DNA of 64,000 nt from Pseudomonas sp. SDI (GTDB taxonomy: Bacteria > Pseudomonadota > Gammaproteobacteria > Pseudomonadales > Pseudomonadaceae), in assembly GCF_003105155.1 (NCBI RefSeq), contig NZ_QETK01000024.1, positions 1 to 64,000 on the forward strand, written 5' to 3'. The position numbers were made by a program, and so were the translations under genes. This document shows, piece after piece, positions 17,807 to 26,921 of this stretch. Position 1 is the first letter of the stretch, and the number at the start of each line of letters is the position of its first letter. Under the pieces are notes generated by a model, which saw only the letters and a program-made list of their open reading frames with translations, was not told the DNA's origin and made no database searches.

Positions 17807-19590
17807 AGTGGACGATGAAGCTGCGCACACGGCTGTTCCTCAGCATTTCCGCGCTGATGACCGTGGCGCTGCTGGGCCTGACCCTGGGCCTGGTCAGCGT
17901 GCAGCAGATGTCCAGCGCCCAGCAGCGCTTGATTCGCGACAACGCCTTCGTCCTCGACCTGGGCCTGAAGCTGCGACAAAACCTGGGCGAGCAACTGACC
18001 CTGGTGCTTGACGAAAAGGGCGATGGGCAACAGCTGGAGGTGCTGCAGCAGCAGTTCCAGACGTTGCTCGACGAGGGCTTGCAGCACGAACGCCAGACCG
18101 ACGGCTACGCCGGCTTCAGCAAGGCCAGCAGCGATTACCAGACCTTCCTCCAGGTGATGCGCGAGACCCCATCGCCGGGCAAAAGCCTCAGCCCCGACCT
18201 GCCATTGGGCGCAGCCTTCAACGCCCTGCGCAGCGACCTGATCGGCTCGCACAAGCAAGCCCTGGAGCACATCACCGACAGCGAGCAGGTCGCCCGCGCC
18301 CGCGCCTTGATGGTGTCCGGGGCGCTCGGCCTGGTTGGGCTGGCCGTGCTGGTACTGGGTTTCATCACCGCGCACGGCATTGCCCGGCGCTTCGGCCAAC
18401 CGATCGAGGCGCTGGCCAAGGCCGCCGACCAGATCGGCCAGGGCAACTACGACGTAACCCTGCCGGTAACCCCGGCGCATGAAATCAACCAGCTGACCCG
18501 TCGCTTCGGGCTGATGGCCGAAGCCCTGCGCAAGCACCAGGCAACCAATGTCGACGAACTGCTGGCCGGCCAGCAACGCCTGCAAGCGGTGCTCGACAGC
18601 ATCGACGACGGCCTGCTGATCATCGACCGCCAGGGCCTGCTCGAACACCTCAACCCGGTGGCCCAGCGCCAGCTCGGCTGGGAAACCCCACGCCTGGGCA
18701 TCGGCCTGGGCGACGCGCTCAAGCGCCCGGAGCTGGACGACCAACTGCGGCTGATCCTGCGCGGCGGCAGCCTGGAACGCGCGCCGGAAGACCTGAGCCT
18801 GGAAATAGAAGAAGAAACCCGCCTGCTGGCCTACAGCCTGACACCGGTCTGCCATCCGCAAGGGCAGATCATCGGTGCGGTGATGGTGCTGCACGACGTC
18901 ACCGAGCAGCGTGCCTTCGAACGGGTGCGCAGCGAATTCGTCCTGCGCGCTTCGCATGAGCTGCGCACGCCGGTCACCGGCATGCACATGGCCTTCGGCC
19001 TGCTGCGCGAGCGGCTGAAGTTTCCGGCGGAAACCCGCGAGCATGACCTGCTGGAAACCATCGGCGAGGAAATGCAGCGGCTGACCCAGCTGATCAACGA
19101 CCTACTGAACTTCTCCCGCTACCAGAGCGGCCTGCAAAAGCTGCAACTGGAGCCGTGCGCCATCGACGAACTGCTGGAGCGGGCCTGTGGGCGCTTTGCG
19201 CCGATGCTGGACGACAAGCAGATCGACCTGCAGATCGAGCTGGTCACGCCGCTACCGCGCATCCAGGCCGACCCGGCGCAGCTGGACCGGGTGCTCGACA
19301 ACCTGCTCGACAACGCCATTCGCCACACCGCCAGCGCCGGGCGTATCCGCCTGCACGCGCGGCGCCACGCCGAGCGCGTGATCATCAGCGTCGAGGACAA
19401 CGGCGAAGGCATTGCCTATGGTCAGCAAGGACGGATTTTCGAGCCCTTCGTCCAGGTCGGGCGCAAGAAGGGCGGCGCCGGGCTCGGCCTGGCGCTGTGC
19501 AAGGAAATCGTCCAGTTGCATGGCGGGCGCATGGGCGTGTATTCGCGGCCGGGGCAGGGTACGCAGTTCTACATGGCACTGCCGGTCTGA
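17803..19590 (+). CDS. kinB: Sensor histidine kinase KinB
   Basis: The 595-residue inner-membrane kinase has a first membrane span (11-33), a periplasmic helical sensor region (about 34-168), a second span (169-190), a HAMP segment, a PAS domain (about 255-365), a HisKA domain with ASHELRTP (phosphoacceptor H385), and an HATPase domain with DNLLDNAIRH, VEDNGEGI and GGAGLGLALCKEIV. It is the partner of AlgB, overlapping it by 4 nt (ATGA). In P. aeruginosa KinB acts mainly as a phosphatase toward AlgB. It converges on the EAL gene. Confidence 0.93.
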   Translation: MKWTMKLRTRLFLSISALMTVALLGLTLGLVSVQQMSSAQQRLIRDNAFVLDLGLKLRQNLGEQLTLVLDEKGDGQQLEVLQQQFQTLLDEGLQHERQTDGYAGFSKASSDYQTFLQVMRETPSPGKSLSPDLPLGAAFNALRSDLIGSHKQALEHITDSEQVARARALMVSGALGLVGLAVLVLGFITAHGIARRFGQPIEALAKAADQIGQGNYDVTLPVTPAHEINQLTRRFGLMAEALRKHQATNVDELLAGQQRLQAVLDSIDDGLLIIDRQGLLEHLNPVAQRQLGWETPRLGIGLGDALKRPELDDQLRLILRGGSLERAPEDLSLEIEEETRLLAYSLTPVCHPQGQIIGAVMVLHDVTEQRAFERVRSEFVLRASHELRTPVTGMHMAFGLLRERLKFPAETREHDLLETIGEEMQRLTQLINDLLNFSRYQSGLQKLQLEPCAIDELLERACGRFAPMLDDKQIDLQIELVTPLPRIQADPAQLDRVLDNLLDNAIRHTASAGRIRLHARRHAERVIISVEDNGEGIAYGQQGRIFEPFVQVGRKKGGAGLGLALCKEIVQLHGGRMGVYSRPGQGTQFYMALPV

Positions 19591-19596
19591 GCTGGC

Positions 19597-21216
19597 TCAG
19601 GCTTCGTCGTCGATACGCCGCGGCCCGAGCCGTCGGCCGCGGGTAATCAGCTCGACGAACTGGCGGGCGTTGAGCGGATGGGCGAACAGCCAGCCCTGAC
19701 CGTAATTCACCCCTTCGCTGTTGAGCAACAGGGCCTGGTCCTCATATTCGATGCCCTCGGCAATTACCCGCAGTTGCAGCGCGTGCGCCATGCGGATGAT
19801 ATGCGGGGCAACACCGCTGCTGGCCGCGTCATGACCAAGCGCGTCAATGAACGCCTTGTCGATTTTCAGGCAGTCCACCGGCAGGGTTTGCAGGTACGCC
19901 AGGCTGCAATAGCCGGTACCGAAATCGTCGATCAGTACCTGATGGCCGACTGCACGCAGCGCTTGCAGGTTGTCGCGGGCCACCACCACGTCGATCAGCC
20001 CGCGCTCGGTCACTTCGAAGGCAATCTGGCTGGCCGCCACGTGGTGCAGCGCCAGCAGCCGCGCAGCCACCGGGCCGATGCGCGGCACCATCACATCGCA
20101 GGCCGCCAGGTTGACCGAGATATACAGCTGCGGGTTGGCCCGCAGCACCTGGCCCAGTTGTTCGAGCACCCGTTGCAGGACGAAATCGGTGATCTGGCGA
20201 ATCTGCCCGGTGTTCTCTGCCAGCGGGATGAACATGTCCGGACTGGTCAGCGTGCCGTCGTGGCGGCGCCAGCGCACCAGGGCTTCGGCGCCCACACAGC
20301 GGCGGCTGGCGAGTTCGAAGATCGGCTGGTAGAGCACCTGTAACTCGCCACGGCGCAGCGCGCCCTGCAACTCCGAGCTCATCGAACGGCTCTGGCGCAC
20401 CAGTTGCAACACCAGCCAGCCGATGCACCAGGCCAACAGCAGGCTGCCGGGGAACAACAACCAGAGCATGCCGTTCATCTTCAATGGCAGGCTGGCGCGC
20501 GGGCTCATCAACACCAGCTGGTAATCCGGCGATTTGGTCGGCATGCGGTAGATCAGCCGGTCGGGCTGCTCGAGCAGGGCCTGATCGCCGGGCGGTGGCC
20601 AGCCGCTGGCCGGCGGCCAGGTCTGTGGCGGGCCGAGCACTGGCACCGCGCGCATCCCCTTGTCGAGCACCACCAGCAGGCTGCCTTCGGCGGGCAGGTC
20701 GACCACATCGGTCAGGTGTCCGCGTGAGGTGGACACGCGAAAGTTGCCCCGGCCGAGCACCAGCGCGGCGCGGTTGTCGTCGGGTTCGGTGGTGGTGTTG
20801 AGCCAGTAGCTGTAGGTGGGGCCCTGGATATCCGGCGGCGGCAGCAGGTTCAGCGCGCGCTCGCCAAGGCGGTTGGTGCAGGCCTGGCTACCGTCGACAT
20901 AGGCCGCTTCGAAGACGAAGCGATTGTCGAAGGCGATCTGCTGCAAGGCCGCGACCATGTCGGCACTGCAACCGCGCAGCGGCTGCACCTGAAGCTGGTC
21001 GACGCCCTGACGCAGCTGACCGAAGATCTGTTCAAGGCGGTCGAGGAAACGTTCGCCCTTGGCGTTCATCTGCTCGATTTCGCTGACCTGCAATTGATGC
21101 ATCGCGATGCCCAGGCTGCCCAGCAATAGCAGGGTCGCACTCGCCGTGGCCGCAAGCGTGGCCAGTAGCCAGGGTCGATAGATCAGGCTGCGTAACTGGG
21201 CGAAGGCAGATGACAT
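19597..21216 (-). CDS. c-di-GMP phosphodiesterase with periplasmic CSS sensor and EAL domain
   Basis: The 539-residue protein has two membrane spans (about 15-38 and 240-262) flanking a periplasmic CSS-type domain with cysteines in LRGCSAD and SQACTNR. The cytoplasmic EAL domain keeps the catalytic set: EALVRW (E311), SVNLAA, EVTERG, DDFGTGYCSL, LKIDKAFID and AEGIE. Known CSS-EAL proteins sense periplasmic redox state through the two cysteines and DsbA, and the dsbA gene is 4 kb away. I use ATG 21216; a TTG one codon earlier is also possible. Predicted to degrade c-di-GMP. Confidence 0.9.
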   Translation of the reverse strand: MSSAFAQLRSLIYRPWLLATLAATASATLLLLGSLGIAMHQLQVSEIEQMNAKGERFLDRLEQIFGQLRQGVDQLQVQPLRGCSADMVAALQQIAFDNRFVFEAAYVDGSQACTNRLGERALNLLPPPDIQGPTYSYWLNTTTEPDDNRAALVLGRGNFRVSTSRGHLTDVVDLPAEGSLLVVLDKGMRAVPVLGPPQTWPPASGWPPPGDQALLEQPDRLIYRMPTKSPDYQLVLMSPRASLPLKMNGMLWLLFPGSLLLAWCIGWLVLQLVRQSRSMSSELQGALRRGELQVLYQPIFELASRRCVGAEALVRWRRHDGTLTSPDMFIPLAENTGQIRQITDFVLQRVLEQLGQVLRANPQLYISVNLAACDVMVPRIGPVAARLLALHHVAASQIAFEVTERGLIDVVVARDNLQALRAVGHQVLIDDFGTGYCSLAYLQTLPVDCLKIDKAFIDALGHDAASSGVAPHIIRMAHALQLRVIAEGIEYEDQALLLNSEGVNYGQGWLFAHPLNARQFVELITRGRRLGPRRIDDEA

Positions 21217-21289
21217 CAAGAATTATCCCGTCGAATACCCTGAGGTATAGCAACAGCCGGACAATTCGGCTTGGCCGTTGGGCGGCGGG

Positions 21290-22066
21290 CTAGCGCATGC
21301 TATTGAGGACCTGAAGGATTGCGGCGGTTTGCGCGTCGGGCTGGCCGTCGAAACGTTGCGGGCGGAAGCGCATCTGGAACGCCGCCAGCACATGCCGGGT
21401 ACTGACATCGTACTCGCCGGTCTGCTCGATGGCGTAGCCGAAACGCGCCAGTTGCTGCTGGTACCAGGTGATGCTCGGCGGGTTGACGTCGAAGCGCGCA
21501 CGTTGCTGAGCCACCGCACGGGCGTCGGGCCAGATGCCCACACCAGCATCGGCCAGGCGCTTCCAGGGGAACAGCGGGCCGGGGTCGAGCTTGCGCAGCG
21601 GGGCAATGTCGCTGTGACCGATGATGTGCCGGGGCTGGATGTTGTTGCGCTGGGCGATGTCCTTGAGCAGGACGATCAGCGATGCGATCTGCGCGTCGGA
21701 ATACGGATGCCAGACACGCCCGTTGGGGGTGTCGGTGTAGCCGGTGTTGACGATCTCGATGCCGATGGAGCTGGAGTTGAGCCAGGTGCGGCCCTCCCAC
21801 TGGCTATCACCGGCGTGCCAGGCCCGGCGGTTCTCATCGACCAGTTGATAGATCGTGCCGTTGTCGTCGCCGATCAGGTAATGGCTGCTGACCTCGCCGT
21901 GGGTGAGCAATTGCAGCGAACGCGGCAACGAGGCATTGGTGTAATGCAGGACGACAAACTGGATACGGCTGTCCTGATTGACCGACGGGTGACTACGGTC
22001 GATCTTCGGGCCGCTCGCGCAGCCGGCCAGCATCAGCAGCAGCAGCGCGCAAACATACGCTTTCAT
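21290..22066 (-). CDS. AmpD-like N-acetylmuramoyl-L-alanine amidase lipoprotein
   Basis: This is a 258-residue lipoprotein with lipobox LAGC (13-16), an Amidase_2 domain with predicted zinc ligands H41 (VLHYTN), H151 and D161 (GHSDIAPLRKLDPG), and a C-terminal peptidoglycan-binding helical domain (about 195-255, YGYAIE-like then VLAAFQMRFRPQ). It corresponds to the outer-membrane AmpDh2-type amidase, cutting the amide bond between MurNAc and L-Ala in anhydro-muropeptides or sacculi in the periplasm. ATG 22066 is preferred over an upstream TTG. Position next to the GGDEF gene matches Pseudomonas ampDh2. Confidence 0.88.
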   Translation of the reverse strand: MKAYVCALLLLMLAGCASGPKIDRSHPSVNQDSRIQFVVLHYTNASLPRSLQLLTHGEVSSHYLIGDDNGTIYQLVDENRRAWHAGDSQWEGRTWLNSSSIGIEIVNTGYTDTPNGRVWHPYSDAQIASLIVLLKDIAQRNNIQPRHIIGHSDIAPLRKLDPGPLFPWKRLADAGVGIWPDARAVAQQRARFDVNPPSITWYQQQLARFGYAIEQTGEYDVSTRHVLAAFQMRFRPQRFDGQPDAQTAAILQVLNSMR

Positions 22067-22130
22067 GGAAAAGGGCAACGCCTGGGGAAGTGTTCAATGC
22101 AACAGTGTAACGTATCCCCAGGCGAACGCC

Positions 22131-24164
22131 TTAACCCTGTTCGATGCGATTGCGCCCCTGGTGCTTGGCGCGGTAGAGCGCTTCGTCGGCGCGCTTGAGG
22201 ACCATCTCGCTGCGCTCGCCGGGGCGGAACGCGGTGATGCCGATGGACAGGGTGATGATCACCCGCTCGCCCTTGAAGTGGAACGGGCAGGCTTCGACGG
22301 CCGCGCGCAGCTTTTCGGCCAACTGGAAGCCATTGACCATCGGTGTTTGCGGGATCAGCATGACGAACTCCTCGCCACCGAAGCGGGCGATGAAATCACG
22401 CGGCCGCAGGCGTTTGCGCAGCACGCTGGCAACGATCTTCAGCACCTTGTCGCCGGCCTGGTGGCCGTAGTTGTCGTTGATCCGCTTGAAGTGGTCGAGG
22501 TCGAGCATCGCCATCAGCAAATGGCCGCCGCTCGCCTGCCATTCGGCAACCTCCTGCTCCAGCCGCTCGGACCACGCGGCCCGGTTGGGCAGGCCGGTGA
22601 GCGGGTCGACCAGGGCCTTCTGGCGCTGTTCTTCAAGGTGTTCGCGGTAGCCCTGGGCTTCCTGCTCCATGTGCGCCACGCGCTCGGCCAGGCCATGTAG
22701 ACGCGAAGCCATCTCTTGCTCACGCAGGTCGCGCTGGTGCTGGTGCTGGTCCATGGTGCCGAGCAGGCCTTCGAGGCGGTTTTCCAGGATGTGCTTGAGG
22801 CTGTCGAGGTCGGCCGCGCCTTGTACGCTGCTTTGCAGACCATCGACCTGCTCGCGCAACTGGGTGTCGAGGTCGCGGGCCGCCGAACTGTTGTCGGCGT
22901 GACCGGCGCTGGCCTCCTGCAGGTGGCTCTGGAAGTTCTCCAGACGCTCGTTGAGCTGCTGCAGATAGGCTTCGAATTCGTGCTGGCCGCTGTCGGTGAT
23001 GGCCAGCATCAGCACGGCCAGGTCGTCGAGCACCGGGATCAACTCGTACCAGTTCAGGCCATGCTCCAGGCGCTGGCGCATGGCCTGGGCCTGGGGCTTG
23101 TGGCGCTCCGGCAAGGTCAGGTCGTCGAGCAGGCCGAGCAGGGTGTCCTCGATGTGTTCGGCCACCGAGCTGTAGGACGGTTCGGTGCTGTCGGGGAGGG
23201 CATAGTGTTCTTCTTCCGTTGCCACCACGGCGGGATCGACAGGCTCTTCTTCAGCGTCTTCGCCTTCTTCGCCTTCTTCGACGGGCGCGGGCTGTTCCGG
23301 CGCGGCGACGGGCTGCTGCGCTTCGCTGGTTTCAGCGACGGGCTCGGCAACCGTTGCGTTGGCTGTGTCGGCCGCAGCCAGTGGCTCCGGCACGACAGGC
23401 GCAGCCGGTTCCAGCTCGACAGGCGGCGGGGTTTCAACCGGCGCTGCGACCTCCGACGTCTCGGCGGGCGGGTTATCCACAGGCGGCAGCGGGCGCAGTT
23501 CGTCCATGTCGCTCGGGCTCAGGCGCTCCTGCGGTGGCCCCTCGGGAATCACCGCCGGGCCCTGCGGCAATGCGCTGTCGACCAGCACCGGTACCGGCAC
23601 GGGTGACGCGACGGGCACTTCGCTGCTGTCGGCCTCGCTCTCTCGACCGCCAAACAGGCGTTGCAGCAGGCCCGGCTTGGCCGCTTCTTCGGGACGTTCC
23701 AGATGCGCCAGCGCCTGCCCTTGCAGCGCGCTCAACTCGCTGAGCAACAGCGGCATCTCGCGCGAATGCGCGGCACGCGCCTCAAGCTGTTTGGCGAATT
23801 TTTTCAGCGCCCGGCGCGCATCGCCCGGCAGCGGCAAGCTTTGCAGCTGGTTGACCAACGCATTGAGCGCGGTGCCAACCTGGGCAATGCGGGTTTCCCG
23901 GCGCTGCTCGGAGTCGAGCACAGCCTTTTCCAGGCGCGGGATCAACCCAGCCAGGGCGGCGTCCATGTTGTCGGTGCGAATAACCTCGCGCATTTCCTTC
24001 ATGCACTGGTCTACCGCACGGTCGCTACCCTCGGCCGCCAGGGTGCTGCGCACCAGGCCGCGACGTAACAAGTCGAGACGGGCGTCCCAGCGGCGTTCGA
24101 GCTTTTCCTGCTGCTCGATACTCTTGAGGTATTTTTCTTTCCAGCGCTGGGCTTCGTCGGTCAT
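22131..24164 (-). CDS. Diguanylate cyclase with long helical N-terminal region
   Basis: The 677-residue soluble protein has a C-terminal GGDEF domain with active site GGEEF (596-600) and an inhibitory I-site RPRD (587-590) placed exactly five residues ahead, so it is predicted to make c-di-GMP with product feedback. Residues 1-170 are helical and charged, 190-320 is a Pro/Glu/Ala-rich linker of low complexity, and 330-510 is helical and probably coiled-coil. No membrane span is visible. The gene sits between the amidase and nuclease genes as in other Pseudomonas. It forms an opposing pair with the EAL enzyme nearby. Confidence 0.9.
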   Translation of the reverse strand: MTDEAQRWKEKYLKSIEQQEKLERRWDARLDLLRRGLVRSTLAAEGSDRAVDQCMKEMREVIRTDNMDAALAGLIPRLEKAVLDSEQRRETRIAQVGTALNALVNQLQSLPLPGDARRALKKFAKQLEARAAHSREMPLLLSELSALQGQALAHLERPEEAAKPGLLQRLFGGRESEADSSEVPVASPVPVPVLVDSALPQGPAVIPEGPPQERLSPSDMDELRPLPPVDNPPAETSEVAAPVETPPPVELEPAAPVVPEPLAAADTANATVAEPVAETSEAQQPVAAPEQPAPVEEGEEGEDAEEEPVDPAVVATEEEHYALPDSTEPSYSSVAEHIEDTLLGLLDDLTLPERHKPQAQAMRQRLEHGLNWYELIPVLDDLAVLMLAITDSGQHEFEAYLQQLNERLENFQSHLQEASAGHADNSSAARDLDTQLREQVDGLQSSVQGAADLDSLKHILENRLEGLLGTMDQHQHQRDLREQEMASRLHGLAERVAHMEQEAQGYREHLEEQRQKALVDPLTGLPNRAAWSERLEQEVAEWQASGGHLLMAMLDLDHFKRINDNYGHQAGDKVLKIVASVLRKRLRPRDFIARFGGEEFVMLIPQTPMVNGFQLAEKLRAAVEACPFHFKGERVIITLSIGITAFRPGERSEMVLKRADEALYRAKHQGRNRIEQG

Positions 24165-24187
24165 GCCGGGGTCCGCAAAGTAGGGGA

Positions 24188-25042
24188 CTAACGCAAGACC
24201 GGAAATGTATCGACAGTCAGGGCATCAGGCAAACGAATCTCAACCGCGACCGGTAGATGATCGGAGATCGGCTGCGACAGGACCTCAACCCGTTCCAGGG
24301 TCAGGCTCGGGCTGAGCAGGATGTGATCCAGGCAACGCTGCGGGCGCCAGCTGGGAAACGTGGCCTCGACCTGCGGCGCAATCAGGCCGAGGTCGCGCAG
24401 CGGCGAGTGCTGCAACAGGTCGGTGGCGTGGGTATTCATGTCACCCATCAGCACCTGATGCCGGTAGCCGCCGATCAGCTCGCGGATATACGCCAGCTGC
24501 CGGGCACGGGTCCGCGCGCCGAGGGCCAGGTGCATCATCACCACCACCAGTGCGTCTTCGCCTTCGCCAAAGCGCACCAGGATCGCGCCGCGACCGGCGG
24601 GGCCGGGCAGGGGGTGGTCTTCGAGAATTTGTGGCTTGAGCCGGCTGAGCACGCCATTGCTGTGCTGGGCCAGGCGGCCGAGGTTGCGGTTGAGCTGCTG
24701 GTACCAGTAAGGAAAGGCGCCCAGCTGGGCCAGGTGCTCGACCTGATTGACGTAGCCCGAACGCAGGCTGCCGCCATCGGCTTCCTGCAGGGCCACCAGG
24801 TCGAAGTCGGCGAGCAGGTCGCCGATCCTCTGCAGGTTGCCGGCGCGCCCGGTGTGCGGCAGCAGGTGCTGCCAGCCGCGGGTCAGGTAATGCCGGTAGC
24901 GCTCGGTACTGATCCCGACCTGGATATTGAAACTGAGCAGGCGTAGCCGGCCATCGTCGGGCAGGCCGCTGGCCTGCACGAGGTGTTCATTGACCTTCGG
25001 TTCATGAAGGCCAATACCACGCTCGGTTTTCCAGCGGCGCAT
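24188..25042 (-). CDS. Endonuclease/exonuclease/phosphatase-family protein
   Basis: The 284-residue protein has EEP-fold motifs in order: RLLSFNIQVG, LVALQEADGG (metal-binding Glu), VMMHLALG, VLMGDMNTHA (Asp-x-Asn) and PISDHLPVAVEI (catalytic Asp-His). No signal peptide or membrane span, so cytosolic. Substrate (nucleic acid, phospholipid or inositol phosphate) cannot be told. It starts 12 nt downstream of the dsbA stop, so it is likely co-transcribed with dsbA. Confidence 0.85.
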   Translation of the reverse strand: MRRWKTERGIGLHEPKVNEHLVQASGLPDDGRLRLLSFNIQVGISTERYRHYLTRGWQHLLPHTGRAGNLQRIGDLLADFDLVALQEADGGSLRSGYVNQVEHLAQLGAFPYWYQQLNRNLGRLAQHSNGVLSRLKPQILEDHPLPGPAGRGAILVRFGEGEDALVVVMMHLALGARTRARQLAYIRELIGGYRHQVLMGDMNTHATDLLQHSPLRDLGLIAPQVEATFPSWRPQRCLDHILLSPSLTLERVEVLSQPISDHLPVAVEIRLPDALTVDTFPVLR

Positions 25043-25054
25043 GGGGATCGCCGC

Positions 25055-25684
25055 TTATTTAGCGGCGCGCTCCTTGGCGATCAGCTGGTCGGCGACGTTC
25101 AGCACGCCTTCCGGTCCACCGGCAGTGCCCAGGTCGAAACGGTACTTGCCGTTGACCACCACGGCGGGAACGCCGGTGATTTCATACTTCTTGGCCAACT
25201 CTTTGGCTTGCTGGACCTGACCCTTGATGGCAAAGGAGTTGAAGGTGGCGAGGAACTTGTCCTTGTCCACGCCCTGGGTGGCGAGGAAGTCGGCCATCTC
25301 GTCAGGCGACGTCAGGCGTTTGCGCTGGTTCTGGATGGCATCGAACACGGCGGCGTGCACGTTGTGCTCCACGCCCATCGCTTCGAGGGTCAGGAACATC
25401 TGGCCATGGGCGTCCCACGGGCCGCCGAACATGGCTGGCACGCGCTTGAAGTTGACGTCGGCAGGGAGCTTGTCGATCCACGGGTTGATGACCGGTTCGA
25501 AGTGATAGCAGTGCGGGCAGCCATACCAGAACAGTTCCACGACTTCGATCTTGCCGGGCACCGCTACCGGTACCTGCTTGCTCAGCTCGATATATTCCTT
25601 GCCGGCGACGGGCTCGGCAGCCTGGGCGGTCATACCGAAGGCGCTGGCAGCTACCAGCGCGGCGCTGAGAATCAGATTACGCAT
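25055..25684 (-). CDS. dsbA: Periplasmic thiol:disulfide oxidoreductase DsbA
   Basis: The 209-residue protein has a cleavable signal peptide (about 1-22, ending MTAQA) and the DsbA active site CPHC (C56, C59) in LFWYGCPHCYHFEP, with the cis-proline loop TGVPAVVV near residue 170. It forms disulfides in exported proteins. It follows a terminator behind the cytochrome c4 gene, suggesting its own promoter in 25685-25775. Confidence 0.95.
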   Translation of the reverse strand: MRNLILSAALVAASAFGMTAQAAEPVAGKEYIELSKQVPVAVPGKIEVVELFWYGCPHCYHFEPVINPWIDKLPADVNFKRVPAMFGGPWDAHGQMFLTLEAMGVEHNVHAAVFDAIQNQRKRLTSPDEMADFLATQGVDKDKFLATFNSFAIKGQVQQAKELAKKYEITGVPAVVVNGKYRFDLGTAGGPEGVLNVADQLIAKERAAK

Positions 25685-25778
25685 GCTTCACTCCTGAGCA
25701 GTCATTGGTCGCCTCGGCGCGACCTGTCTTCAGACAGGCCAAGGCGGGCCCGAGTTCGTTAGTGTAACGGCAGCGGGC

Positions 25779-25808
25779 ATAAAAAAGGGCGGCCTGAGCC
25801 ACCCTTTT
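25779..25808 (-). terminator. Rho-independent terminator of the cytochrome c4 gene
   Basis: On the - strand AAAGGGTGGC - TCAG - GCCGCCCTTT is followed by further Ts. It lies between the c4 stop (25851) and dsbA start (25684). Confidence 0.85.
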
Positions 25809-25850
25809 CATGTTTGCGTCGCAACGATTAACGCAGCGTTAACAGATCGA

Positions 25851-26468
25851 TCAATGCAACCCCTGGATGTAGCTGGACAGGGCTTCGATGTCCTTGTTGC
25901 TGAGTTTGCTGGCGATGGTGCGCATGGTCTGGGCGTCGCCGTCGTTGGTGCGCTCGCCTTCGCGGAAGTTGGTCAGCTGCTTGGCGACGTAGGTGGCGTG
26001 CTGGCCGCCGAGGTGCGGGAAGCCAGCGGCAGCGATGCCGGCGCCATTTGGCGCATGGCAACCGGTACAGGCAGGCAGGCCCTTTTGCAGGTCGCCGCCG
26101 CGGAACAGTGCTTCGCCACGCTTGACCAGTGCCGGGTCGGCGGCACCCACGCTGCCTTTCTGGCTGGCGAAGTAGGCGGCGATGTCGGCCAGGTCCTGGT
26201 CCTCGAAGGCGGCGAGCATACCGGTCATTTCCAGCACCGTGCGCTTGCCCGACTTGATATCGTGCAGTTGTTTTTCCAGGTACTTCTCACCCTGGCCTGC
26301 GAGTTTAGGGAAGTTCGGTGCCAGGCTATTGCCGTCCGGATTGTGACAGGCGCCACATACGGCAGTTTTGGCCTGACCGGCAGCAGCATCGCCAACAGTA
26401 TTGCCGGCAGCATTGGCAACACCAGTGACGCCCAAGGTCAACAGCAGACTCACGAGTAGTTTGTTCAT
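25851..26468 (-). CDS. Di-heme cytochrome c4
   Basis: The 205-residue protein has a signal peptide (1-20, ending GVANA) and two class-I cytochrome domains, each with one heme site: CGACH (38-42) and CTGCH (134-138). Each is followed by a methionine-bearing ligand loop (MTGMLAAF in the first, AQTMRTIASKL in the second). Cytochrome c4 carries electrons to terminal oxidases on the periplasmic face, in Pseudomonas chiefly cbb3 and possibly aa3. Its upstream neighbour, a cytochrome c5, is destroyed (26515-26728). Confidence 0.95.
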   Translation of the reverse strand: MNKLLVSLLLTLGVTGVANAAGNTVGDAAAGQAKTAVCGACHNPDGNSLAPNFPKLAGQGEKYLEKQLHDIKSGKRTVLEMTGMLAAFEDQDLADIAAYFASQKGSVGAADPALVKRGEALFRGGDLQKGLPACTGCHAPNGAGIAAAGFPHLGGQHATYVAKQLTNFREGERTNDGDAQTMRTIASKLSNKDIEALSSYIQGLH

Positions 26469-26514
26469 CAGCTAATCCAACTACGGCTAAGGGTGAAAGA
26501 GTTATGTATCGGGA

Positions 26515-26728
26515 CTATCGCCCCCTCGGACAGAGGGTGGCCATGTAGTCCTCGGCACTGCAGTCCATGCACAATCCACGCGGTGGCATAACCTTGAAAC
26601 CCTGGGTGACATGCTCCGCCAGCGTCTACGGCCCCTTTGTCAGCCGTGACTTCCACGCTGTCGGGTTCCTGTGTAGCCTGAGCGCTGAAAAAACCTGAAG
26701 CACCGCCAACAAGCAGCCATTTCGTCAT
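26515..26728 (-). pseudogene. Cytochrome c5-family gene, decayed
   Basis: The start at 26728 reads MTKWLLVGG...FSAQATQEPDSVEV, a cytochrome c5-type signal peptide. The expected CxxCH heme segment is absent. A fragment resembling the following region (ADKGAVD) is then followed, after a frameshift near 26630, by LAEHVTQGFKVMPPRGLCMD and CSAEDYMATL, the clear C-terminal ligand region (MPP) and CxxC of the c5 family. The frame ends at 26515. An internal deletion of roughly 20-25 codons plus a frameshift therefore removed heme binding. Intact relatives are about 95-100 residues and usually precede c4 here. Confidence 0.75.
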
Positions 26729-26921
26729 CCGAACGACTCGTTCAGGGTTGGGGGTTGCACTGCGTTCTAATGCGCAAGCTTGATCGAACAGCCCCCGTGC
26801 ACATCCTCCTACGCTGGGATAATGCGCACACAAAAACTGGGGCATTATATACTCCCGTTCCTGAAACGGAAACGACACCGCTTGCCGGGAACCCCTCGCG
26901 CAACGCCCAATCGGAAATACC

